Below, one piece after another: positions 1-5,273 of a stretch of DNA of 5,307 bases; the first letter of the stretch is position 1; every line of letters begins with the position of its first letter. The stretch spans positions 1 through 5,307 of the forward strand of contig JAEDKB010000135.1 of assembly GCA_016296045.1 (NCBI GenBank), given 5' to 3'. Below the pieces are notes generated by a model. That model was given only the letters and a program-made list of their open reading frames with translations. It ran no database searches and was not told the DNA's origin. Position numbers and translations under genes: made by a program. Source of the DNA: Oscillospiraceae bacterium (GTDB lineage Bacteria; Bacillota; Clostridia; Oscillospirales; Oscillospiraceae).

Positions 1-54
1 GCATAAAATTATACTATACTTCGTTTTGACGGTTTGGACCTTTATCGACAGTCT
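1..54. other. AT-rich non-coding edge, no supported gene
   Basis: This stretch precedes a terminator and is probably the 3' untranslated end of a gene outside the window. One frame (2-109) is open and reads as a hydrophobic peptide without a start codon. It runs straight through the terminator hairpin and its T-run, so I do not call it coding. Two overlapping TATACT hexamers (10-15 and 15-20) resemble -10 boxes, but any matching -35 element would lie at or beyond the window edge. Confidence 0.4.
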
Positions 55-81
55 GACCGCTGTGAGCAGCGGTCTATTTTT
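55..81 (+). terminator. Factor-independent terminator of the upstream transcript
   Basis: A perfect 8-bp GC-rich stem (GACCGCTG at 55-62 with CAGCGGTC at 67-74) closes a 4-base TGAG loop. TATTTTTC follows directly, giving a five-T run at 77-81. This is a textbook intrinsic terminator for + strand transcription. It lies about 100 bases before rnfC, so the simplest reading is that it ends an upstream gene and insulates the rnf operon. It could also be a leader attenuator if a promoter lies at or before the window start, but I see no alternative antiterminator pairing. Confidence 0.8.
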
Positions 82-114
82 CCCGAAAAGGAAAGAAAAT
101 AATAGCTGAAATTC

Positions 115-143
115 TGGATTTTTATGATACGGTATGGTATAGT
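115..143 (+). promoter_or_regulatory. Candidate sigma-A-type promoter for the rnf operon
   Basis: TATAGT at 138-143 matches the -10 consensus at five of six positions and is preceded by TGG (135-137), an extended -10 element. At 17-bp spacing the -35 position (115-120, TGGATT) matches only three of six bases. Transcription would start near 150 and give a leader of about 30 bases before the rnfC ATG. The position after the upstream terminator and just before the first gene fits, but the surrounding DNA is AT-rich and offers other weak -10 look-alikes (TATGAT at 123-128, TATAAA at 151-156). Confidence 0.35.
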
Positions 144-164
144 TGATATGTATAAATATGAATT

Positions 165-170
165 GAGGTG
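165..170 (+). promoter_or_regulatory. Ribosome binding site deciding the rnfC start
   Basis: GAGGTG at 165-170 lies 9 bases before the ATG at 180. Two further in-frame start codons, GTG at 168 and ATG at 171, overlap or touch this Shine-Dalgarno sequence and so cannot use it. This selects the ATG at 180. Confidence 0.75.
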
Positions 171-179
171 ATGCGGATT

Positions 180-1493
180 ATGGCTCGATTCTTTTTTGGA
201 GGCGTTCACCCGAAGGGCTATAAGGAACTGACCGAAAATGCGCCCATTGTGCCGTTTCGTCCGAAGCAGGTCAGCATTGCGATGTCGCAGCATATCGGAC
301 GGCCCTGTACCCCGCTGGTCAAGATCGGAGACCGTGTAACGATCGGTCAGAAGATCGGCGACGCGGAGGGCTTGTGCGTTCCCGTTCACGCGTCCGTTTC
401 CGGCACGGTTGTTGCCGTGGACAATCGTCCGACACCCTCCGGCGTAAAAGGCACCTGCGTTGTGATCGAAAGCGACGGACGCGATACGCTCTGTCCGGAC
501 ATTCACAAACGCGAAAGCATTGCGGATCTGAGCGGCGAGGAGCTGATCGCGCTGATTCGTGAGGCAGGCATTACCGGCATGGGCGGTGCCGGCTTTCCTA
601 CGAATGTAAAAATTTCTTCCGGTCTGGGCAAGGTCGATACGGTCATTGTCAACGGCGCGGAGTGCGAGCCATACATAACGGCGGATGACCGTCTGATGCG
701 GGAAACGCCGGAGCGTATCATCGGAGGTCTGCGCGTCCTTCAGAAGATTCTTCAGCCGGAGCGCACGGCCATCGGCATCGAGGCAAACAAGCCCGAAGCG
801 ATTGAGGCCATGCGCGGCGTGCTGACGGAGGATGTGGAATTGCTTCCCCTGCGCGTGCGCTATCCGCAGGGCGCGGAAAAGCAGCTCATTCAGGCGGTGA
901 CCGGACGGCTCGTGCCTCCGGGCGGACTGCCTGCGGCGGTCGGCTGCGCGGTGTTCAATGTGGCAACCTGCGCGGCGATCTATGACGCGGTCTATGACGG
1001 AATGCCGCTGGTGCGCCGTGCCATCACCGTTACCGGCAAGGCGATTGCCAGACCGTCCAATTTCCTCGCGCCGATCGGAACGCTCTATTCCGATCTGGTG
1101 GAGGCGGCAGGCGGCTTTGCAAGCCAGCCGTATAAGGTTCTCTGCGGCGGCCCGATGATGGGAATTGCCCAGCCCACGCTGCAATGCGGCACGATCAAGG
1201 GCAACAATGCGCTGACGTGCTTTGCACAATCGGACAATCATGAGGTAAAAACGCCGCATTGTATCCGCTGCGGCAAGTGTGTGGATGTCTGTCCGATGCA
1301 CTTAATGCCATTGATGCTCCACCGTGCGCAGCTTCGCGGTGAATTGGAGAAGCTGGAAAAGGGCAACGTGATGGACTGCATCGAATGCGGAAGCTGCGCC
1401 TATGGCTGTCCTGCCGGAATCCATCTGGTGCAGAGCTTCCGAACGGCGAAAAAGCTGCTGCGCGATGCCAAGGCAAAGGAGGGGAGAAAGTGA
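180..1493 (+). CDS. rnfC: Rnf complex subunit RnfC (NADH/FMN and 2x[4Fe-4S] subunit)
   Basis: RnfC is the peripheral cytoplasmic subunit where the complex exchanges electrons with NAD+/NADH. The 437-residue protein opens with the RnfC N-terminal signature FFFGGVHPKGYKELTE. A barrel/hybrid region around residues 65-85 contains HASVSGTV. Next comes the complex-I 51-kDa-like flavin/NADH fold, with GMGGAGFPTNVK at 133-144 and NGAECEPYITADD at 158-170. An SLBB-type segment follows at about 281-335, ending near CGGPMMG at 322-328. Two ferredoxin motifs come last: C361/C364/C367/C371-P and C400/C403/C406/C410-P, enough for two [4Fe-4S] clusters. The chain stops 27 residues after the last cysteine, as in clostridial RnfC and unlike the long enterobacterial RsxC. 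The start at ATG 180 is chosen because the upstream GTG 168 and ATG 171 fall on the Shine-Dalgarno site. It is the first gene of the operon, and its stop overlaps the rnfD start. The role as ferredoxin:NAD+ oxidoreductase subunit is family knowledge. Confidence 0.97.
   Translation: MARFFFGGVHPKGYKELTENAPIVPFRPKQVSIAMSQHIGRPCTPLVKIGDRVTIGQKIGDAEGLCVPVHASVSGTVVAVDNRPTPSGVKGTCVVIESDGRDTLCPDIHKRESIADLSGEELIALIREAGITGMGGAGFPTNVKISSGLGKVDTVIVNGAECEPYITADDRLMRETPERIIGGLRVLQKILQPERTAIGIEANKPEAIEAMRGVLTEDVELLPLRVRYPQGAEKQLIQAVTGRLVPPGGLPAAVGCAVFNVATCAAIYDAVYDGMPLVRRAITVTGKAIARPSNFLAPIGTLYSDLVEAAGGFASQPYKVLCGGPMMGIAQPTLQCGTIKGNNALTCFAQSDNHEVKTPHCIRCGKCVDVCPMHLMPLMLHRAQLRGELEKLEKGNVMDCIECGSCAYGCPAGIHLVQSFRTAKKLLRDAKAKEGRK
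1477..1482 (+). promoter_or_regulatory. Ribosome binding site deciding a GTG start for rnfD
   Basis: AGGAGG at 1477-1482, inside the 3' end of rnfC, lies 7 bases before GTG 1490. The frame is open further up, to an ATG at 1385, but that start would add 35 residues of out-of-frame rnfC sequence unlike any RnfD. It also has no comparable ribosome binding site. Confidence 0.85.
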
Positions 1494-2482
1494 AGAAGAT
1501 CGAACCTTTGAATCTGACCATTTCCTCCTCACCGCACGCGCACAGCAGCAATTCCACGGCGGTCATTATGCGCGACGTGTGTATCGCGCTTGTGCCGGCG
1601 CTGATTGCGGCGATCGTCCTGTTCGGCTGGAGAGTGCTGACGCTCACGGCGTTTTCCGTGGCGGGCTGCGTGTTCTTTGAATGGGGCTACCGCAGGATGA
1701 TGAAAAAGGACTGCACGGTCGGAGACTGGTCTGCGGTTGTTACGGGCGTGCTGATTGCGTTTGTGTGTCCGGCGAATGTACCCTACTGGATGATTCTGAT
1801 CGGAGATTTCTTTGCCATTGTGGTTGTCAAGCAGCTCTTCGGCGGAATCGGCATGAACATTGTCAACCCCGCGCTGGCGGCAAGAGCGCTTATGATGTTT
1901 AGCTGGACGAGCGCAATGACCTCGGGTGCGTATCATGAGGTCAAGCTGCTCGATGCCGTCAGCTCTGCCACGCCGATGGAGGCGCTGGCTGCCGGCTCGC
2001 TGCCGAATTGCAGCGTTCTGGAGCTGTTTCTGGGCAGATGCGGCGGAAGTCTCGGTGAGGTTTCCGCGGCGGCATTGCTCGTCGGCGGAGCTTACCTCCT
2101 GATTCGCAAGGTCATCTCCTGGCGGATTCCGACGGCGTATCTTGCGTCGGTCGCCGTTCTGACAATGCTCTTCCCACGCGGCGGCAACGACTTTTTCGAC
2201 TGGATGCTCTGTCAGCTTCTGTCCGGCGGTCTGCTGCTCGGAGCCATCTTTATGGCAACGGATTACACAACCTCGCCTGTTACGCATTTCGGGCAGCTTG
2301 CCTACGGTGTCGGCTGCGGCGTTCTGACCGTTCTGTTCCGCTATTTCGGAGCGATGCCCGAGGGTGTCACGTTTGCGATTCTGATTATGAACTGCTGCGT
2401 CGGCTTCTTTGATAAAATGGGCATTCCCGCACGCTTCGGTGCAATCAAGCAGAAAAAGAAGAGGGGCGGTGAGACGGAATGA
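1490..2482 (+). CDS. rnfD: Rnf complex membrane subunit RnfD (covalent FMN)
   Basis: RnfD is an integral membrane subunit related to NqrB. It carries a covalently bound FMN and takes part in the coupled electron/ion transport step. The 330-residue protein has the conserved N-terminal SSSPH (12-16) and about nine or ten hydrophobic segments, for example around 28-48, 50-66, 82-98, 100-113, 191-207, 214-230, 236-256, 266-283 and 290-306. It also has KQLFGGIGMNIVNPA (114-128), FMATDYTTSPVT (254-265) and RYFGAMPEGVTFAILIMN (284-301). The flavinylation site reads D155-A-V-S-S-A-T161, fitting the ApbE target pattern Dxx(S/T)xA(T/S), with T161 as the predicted phosphoester acceptor. The start is GTG 1490, set by AGGAGG at 1477-1482. 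This GTG overlaps the rnfC stop in GTGA, and the rnfD stop overlaps the rnfG start in ATGA, so translational coupling on both sides is likely. The C-terminus ends in a short basic tail typical of a cytoplasmic end. Confidence 0.96.
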   Translation: MKKIEPLNLTISSSPHAHSSNSTAVIMRDVCIALVPALIAAIVLFGWRVLTLTAFSVAGCVFFEWGYRRMMKKDCTVGDWSAVVTGVLIAFVCPANVPYWMILIGDFFAIVVVKQLFGGIGMNIVNPALAARALMMFSWTSAMTSGAYHEVKLLDAVSSATPMEALAAGSLPNCSVLELFLGRCGGSLGEVSAAALLVGGAYLLIRKVISWRIPTAYLASVAVLTMLFPRGGNDFFDWMLCQLLSGGLLLGAIFMATDYTTSPVTHFGQLAYGVGCGVLTVLFRYFGAMPEGVTFAILIMNCCVGFFDKMGIPARFGAIKQKKKRGGETE

Positions 2483-3003
2483 AAAACGGAAAGTACATTC
2501 TTCGTCTGACCGTAACGCTTTTGCTCATCACGGCGGTGGTTGCCGGACTTTTGGGCTTTGTCAATTATCTGACGGAGGATAAAATTGCCGCCGGTCAGAG
2601 GGAAAAGGCGAAAAATGCCATGCAGGAGGTGCTTCCGGCGGAGAACTACGAGCCGCTGGAGGTGTCTGCGGAGGGCATCAACGCCGCCTATCGCGCAGAT
2701 GATCTGGGCTATGTTGTCGATGTAACGGTCAACGGCTTCGGCGGCGCGATCAACATGATGGTCGGCATTGACGCAGACGGCAGGGTTGCCGGCGTCAGCA
2801 TCGTTTCCCATTCCGAAACGGCTTCTCTGGGCGCCAACTGCACCCGAGAGGACTTCAGAACTCAATTTTCCGGCGCGGAGGGGACGCTCGCCGTCGTCAA
2901 GGACGGCGGAACGATCGAAGCGCTGACGGGCGCGACGGTGACCTCCCGTGCCGTTACAAGCGGTGTCAATCTTGCTTTGGAATTTGTCAAGGGGGTGCAG
3001 TAA
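2479..3003 (+). CDS. rnfG: Rnf complex subunit RnfG (membrane-anchored FMN-binding domain)
   Basis: RnfG, a homologue of NqrC, is a small subunit with one membrane anchor and an extracytoplasmic FMN-binding domain (FMN_bind) that carries covalent FMN. The 174-residue protein has a hydrophobic anchor at about residues 7-30. This is followed by a polar stretch and a domain containing NGFGGAINMMVGIDADGRVAGVSIVSH, spanning 85-111. The flavinylation motif is T150-G-A-T153-V-T-S near the C-terminus, with T153 the predicted FMN acceptor. Two small deviations are visible. The residue six before the acceptor is E147 where the ApbE consensus has Asp, and the usual ETPGLG segment reads ETASLG (113-118). 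The length is normal to slightly short for the family. The ATG at 2479 overlaps the rnfD stop (ATGA), with purine-rich ribosome-binding sequence (GGTGAG, 2469-2474) just upstream. The stop is followed immediately by the rnfE ATG. Confidence 0.95.
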   Translation: MKNGKYILRLTVTLLLITAVVAGLLGFVNYLTEDKIAAGQREKAKNAMQEVLPAENYEPLEVSAEGINAAYRADDLGYVVDVTVNGFGGAINMMVGIDADGRVAGVSIVSHSETASLGANCTREDFRTQFSGAEGTLAVVKDGGTIEALTGATVTSRAVTSGVNLALEFVKGVQ

Positions 3004-3663
3004 ATGAGTTTTAAGAAACAACTCAAGGACGGCCTTCTGACCAACAATCCGGTTCTGAGCCAGCTTCTGGGCATGTGCTCCACCATGGCGATCACCACGA
3101 CCTTGTTCAACGGCATCGGCATGGGACTGAGCGTTATGGTCATTCTGATCTGCTCGAACGTGGTCATTTCGCTTCTGCGAAAGGTCATACCCGATAAAAT
3201 CCGCATTGCGGCGTACATCGTTGTCATTGCAGGCTTTGTCACAATGGTCGATCTGCTGCTCAAGGCATATGTTCCGGCGCTTTCCGAAAGCCTCGGCGTG
3301 TTCATTCCGCTGATCGTTGTCAACTGCATCATCCTCGGCAGAGCGGAGGCGTTTGCCTCCAAGCACGGTGTGCTTGCTTCTGCCGCGGACGGACTGACGC
3401 AGGGCATCGGCTATACGGCGGCGCTTGTGGTCATGTGCATCATCCGTGAATTTTTGGGCAGCGGCACGTTCGGCAAGGGCGTGTTCGGAGCAGGGTCCTT
3501 CGGCGCGACCGACGGCATCCGAATCCTGCCGGAGCAGTATCCGGCGCTGCTGGTGATTTTGCCGGTCGGCGGTTTTCTGACGCTTGGATGTCTGATTGCC
3601 TTTACGCAATGGCTGAATCGGCGCATCGCGCAGAAGGAAGCACAAAAGGAGGCGGTTGAATGA
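3004..3663 (+). CDS. rnfE: Rnf complex membrane subunit RnfE
   Basis: RnfE is an integral membrane protein related to NqrD and RnfA. With RnfA it forms a pseudo-symmetric pair at the core of the complex. The 219-residue protein starts MSFKKQLKDGLLTNNPVLSQLLGMCSTM in the usual RnfE manner and shows about six hydrophobic segments. C25 (LGMCSTMAITT) and C108 (IPLIVVNCIILGRAEAFAS) are the two conserved half-membrane cysteines. In the Rnf/Nqr family these bind an intramembrane iron-sulfur centre together with the matching cysteines of RnfA. A glycine-rich stretch (FLGSGTFGKGVFGAGSFGA) starts near residue 149, after the CIIREF motif. The charged C-terminal tail is rich in Lys, Gln and Glu. The ATG at 3004 follows the rnfG TAA with no gap and is served by AGGGGGTG at 2990-2997. 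The stop overlaps the rnfA ATG. Confidence 0.95.
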   Translation: MSFKKQLKDGLLTNNPVLSQLLGMCSTMAITTTLFNGIGMGLSVMVILICSNVVISLLRKVIPDKIRIAAYIVVIAGFVTMVDLLLKAYVPALSESLGVFIPLIVVNCIILGRAEAFASKHGVLASAADGLTQGIGYTAALVVMCIIREFLGSGTFGKGVFGAGSFGATDGIRILPEQYPALLVILPVGGFLTLGCLIAFTQWLNRRIAQKEAQKEAVE

Positions 3664-4250
3664 GCACCTTTATTACGCTGTTTACCATCTCTCTCAATGC
3701 CATTCTGGCAGAAAACTTTATTCTCGTAAAATTCCTCGGCATCTGCCCGTTCATGGGCGTTTCCAAGAAAACCGATACGGCGCTCGGCATGGGTGTCGCC
3801 GTCATTTTCGTCATGGCGCTTGCGTCTGCGGCAACCTGGGCGGTCAATGAGTTTCTGCTGATCCGTCTGGGACTGGAGTATATGCAGACGGTGGTGTTCA
3901 TCCTTGTCATTGCCGCGCTGGTGCAGTTTGTCGAAATGTTCCTGCAAAAGGCGCTGCCGGCACTCTATCAGGCGCTCGGCATCTATCTGCCGCTGATTAC
4001 CACCAACTGCGCGGTGCTGGGTGTTGCGCTTCTGAACATCCAGAACGGCTATACCTTCATTGAATCCGTTGTCTACGGCGTAACCGGCGGCATCGGCTTC
4101 ACACTGGCCATCGTCCTGTTCTCCTCCGTGCGTGAGCGTCTGGAGGACTGCGACTGTCCGAAGGCATTTCGGGGCTTTCCGCTCGCGCTGATCGCTGCGG
4201 GTCTGCTGGCGCTGTCCTTTATGGGCTTCTCCGGCTTCAAGGTCTTTTAG
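3660..4250 (+). CDS. rnfA: Rnf complex membrane subunit RnfA
   Basis: RnfA is the second member of the RnfA/RnfE membrane pair and is homologous to NqrE. Electrons from RnfB are thought to cross here towards the extracytoplasmic flavin of RnfG. The 196-residue protein is of standard length and has about six hydrophobic segments. It carries the hallmark stretches AENFILVKFLGICPFMGVSK (18-37) and LPLITTNCAVLG (110-121). C29 and C117 are the conserved cysteines that match C25 and C108 of RnfE for a shared intramembrane cluster. Near the end, FSSVRERLEDCDCPKAFRG is the familiar RnfA loop before the last membrane helix. The ATG at 3660 lies in an ATGA overlap with the rnfE stop and has a strong AGGAGG at 3647-3652, 7 bases upstream. 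A gap of 12 bases follows before rnfB. Confidence 0.97.
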   Translation: MSTFITLFTISLNAILAENFILVKFLGICPFMGVSKKTDTALGMGVAVIFVMALASAATWAVNEFLLIRLGLEYMQTVVFILVIAALVQFVEMFLQKALPALYQALGIYLPLITTNCAVLGVALLNIQNGYTFIESVVYGVTGGIGFTLAIVLFSSVRERLEDCDCPKAFRGFPLALIAAGLLALSFMGFSGFKVF

Positions 4251-4262
4251 GGAGGTGCCGAG

Positions 4263-5090
4263 ATGGTAAAAATTTTATATGCGGTTGCCGTGCTTGCCGT
4301 CATGGGCGGTGTATTCGGCGCGGTTCTCGCGATTGCTTCCAAGGTGTTTGCCGTCAAGACGGATGAACGTCTGCCGAAGCTGACAGACGCACTTCCGGGT
4401 GCCAACTGCGGCGGCTGCGGCTTTGCAGGCTGTCAGGCGTACGCGCAGGCGGTGATCGACGGCAGGGCAAAGATCGGTCTTTGCGCCGCCGGAGGTGCCG
4501 CATCGGCGAAAAAAATGTCCGAAATCATGGGCGTGGAAGCCGTGGAGGTCGAAAAAAAGGTCGCCATGGTCAAATGCCGCGGCCAGAACCATCTGCAAAA
4601 GGGAATTTATGAGGGCATTTCGGACTGCCGCAGCGCGATGTTTGTCGGCGGTGACGGCCCTTCTGCCTGCCCCAACGGCTGTTTGGGCTTCGGCACCTGC
4701 ACGCAGGTGTGCAAATTCGATGCCATCCATGTGGTAAACGGTGCGGCGCGGGTCGATGCGGACAAATGCACCGGCTGTATGCAGTGCGTGGAGACCTGCC
4801 CGCGCAAGGTCATCATTCCGGTCACCTACAATACGGATATCGTGGTCGCCTGCTCCAATCAGGAGCGCGGCGCAAACACCAGAAAGGTCTGCGATATCGG
4901 CTGCGTCGGCTGCCATCTGTGCGAAAAGATTTGCGAGTACGATGCCATTCATGTGGTCAACAATCTTGCTACCGTGGATTACAGCAAATGTGTCTCCTGC
5001 GGAAGCTGTGCGGCAGTGTGTCCGCGTCATCTGATTTCAGATTCCAATCTGCGTACGGATATGGATGTCGTTCCCGCAATGCAGAGATAA
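4263..5090 (+). CDS. rnfB: Rnf complex iron-sulfur subunit RnfB (ferredoxin entry)
   Basis: RnfB is the membrane-anchored cytoplasmic subunit that takes electrons from reduced ferredoxin. The 275-residue protein has an N-terminal membrane helix (about 4-28). A Fe4S domain follows, with LPGANCGGCGFAGCQAYA and cysteines C49, C52, C57 and C74. Two ferredoxin-like double-cluster modules come next: C136/C140/C146/C150 with C169/C172/C175/C179, and C214/C217/C220/C224 with C243/C246/C249/C253. This gives sites for five [4Fe-4S] clusters. Four further cysteines (C105, C122, C197, C210) remain unassigned. The two modules are clearly similar (CKFDAIHVVN at 150-159 against CEYDAIHVVN at 224-233), which points to an internal duplication. 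In each module the half before this segment lacks the proline that normally follows the last cysteine, while the other half keeps CP. The length is close to that of clostridial RnfB and longer than the single-module proteobacterial form. The ATG at 4263 has GGAGGTG (4251-4257) 5 bases upstream. It is the last gene of the operon, and a hairpin follows 5 bases after the stop. Confidence 0.96.
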   Translation: MVKILYAVAVLAVMGGVFGAVLAIASKVFAVKTDERLPKLTDALPGANCGGCGFAGCQAYAQAVIDGRAKIGLCAAGGAASAKKMSEIMGVEAVEVEKKVAMVKCRGQNHLQKGIYEGISDCRSAMFVGGDGPSACPNGCLGFGTCTQVCKFDAIHVVNGAARVDADKCTGCMQCVETCPRKVIIPVTYNTDIVVACSNQERGANTRKVCDIGCVGCHLCEKICEYDAIHVVNNLATVDYSKCVSCGSCAAVCPRHLISDSNLRTDMDVVPAMQR

Positions 5091-5095
5091 TATTG

Positions 5096-5127
5096 AATTT
5101 AAGGACTGCAACAGCAGTCCTTAAATT
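5096..5127. terminator. Likely operon terminator, perfect 14-bp hairpin
   Basis: AATTTAAGGACTGC (5096-5109) pairs perfectly with GCAGTCCTTAAATT (5114-5127) around an AACA loop. It begins 5 bases after the rnfB stop. There is no separate run of T after the stem; the weak A/T-rich base of the stem (TTAAATT) takes that place. Because the element is symmetric it could act on both strands. Position and stem strength support operon termination, though the short U-tract makes efficiency uncertain and an RNA-stabilising 3' hairpin is the alternative. Confidence 0.7.
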
Positions 5128-5156
5128 ACAGCGTGTCGAAAAAAGCTTTCTTTCTA

Positions 5157-5188
5157 TGTCATCCTGAGCGAACGCGAAGGATCCTCGC
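5157..5188 (+). repeat. TGTCATCCTGAG-type intergenic repeat, copy A
   Basis: This 32-base unit starts TGTCATCCTGAGCG and ends CGAAGGATCCTCGC. It recurs 68 bases downstream as copy B with three mismatches, all in the loop region (AACG here, TCAG there). The core CCTGAGCG/CGCGAAGG can fold into a stem interrupted by two adjacent G-A mismatches with an AA loop. I recognise this as a widespread class of bacterial intergenic repeat. No open reading frame or transposase goes with it. Confidence 0.75.
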
Positions 5189-5224
5189 CGCTCCGCAGTA
5201 CGGGCAACGCACCCGAACAGAGGA

Positions 5225-5256
5225 TGTCATCCTGAGCGTCAGCGAAGGATCCTCGC
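5225..5256 (+). repeat. TGTCATCCTGAG-type intergenic repeat, copy B
   Basis: This is the direct repeat of copy A, identical at 29 of 32 positions. Both copies are later followed by CGCAGTA (5194-5200 and 5254-5260), so the similarity extends past the unit, with copy A carrying an additional 8 bases (CGCTCCGC, 5189-5196) before AGTA. The spacer between the copies (5201-5224) has no coding potential. Confidence 0.75.
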
Positions 5257-5273
5257 AGTATCGAAAGAGAAAA

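Noticed and set aside
2..109. Open frame at the left edge that could be the C-terminus of an upstream gene
   Set aside because: It runs through a strong terminator hairpin and T-run, lies in AT-rich DNA unlike the neighbouring genes, and has no recognisable sequence. A chance open frame is more likely.
168..179. Upstream GTG (168) and ATG (171) as alternative rnfC starts
   Set aside because: Both overlap or touch the only good Shine-Dalgarno sequence (165-170). The family N-terminus begins naturally at ATG 180.
42..1301. Long open frame (419 codons) on the - strand opposite rnfC
   Set aside because: It lies in exact codon register with rnfC and exists because rnfC rarely uses TTA, CTA or TCA, the codons that read as stops on the other strand. 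It ends where rnfC uses TTA at 1302. The translation is Arg/His-rich and resembles no family I know.
1385..1489. N-terminal extension of rnfD to the ATG at 1385
   Set aside because: The added residues are an out-of-frame reading of the rnfC cluster region and are not RnfD-like. GTG 1490 has an ideal ribosome binding site.
1529..2287. Open frame on the - strand opposite rnfD
   Set aside because: It is in codon register with rnfD and has a charged, low-hydrophobicity translation with no recognisable motif; an antisense shadow of a membrane protein gene.
2341..3645. Long open frame (434 codons) on the - strand opposite rnfG and rnfE
   Set aside because: It is in codon register with rnfG and rnfE, which share a frame. 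The composition is that of a shadow frame, and it spans two genes whose identity is certain.
4275..5030. Open frame on the - strand opposite rnfB
   Set aside because: It is in codon register with rnfB. The Ala/His/Asp-rich translation is explained by the complementary reading of rnfB codons.
180..5090. Na+-pumping NADH:quinone reductase (Nqr) operon as an alternative identity
   Set aside because: Presence of RnfB with its ferredoxin-type clusters, RnfC with two cluster motifs, and absence of an NqrF-like subunit fit Rnf, not Nqr.
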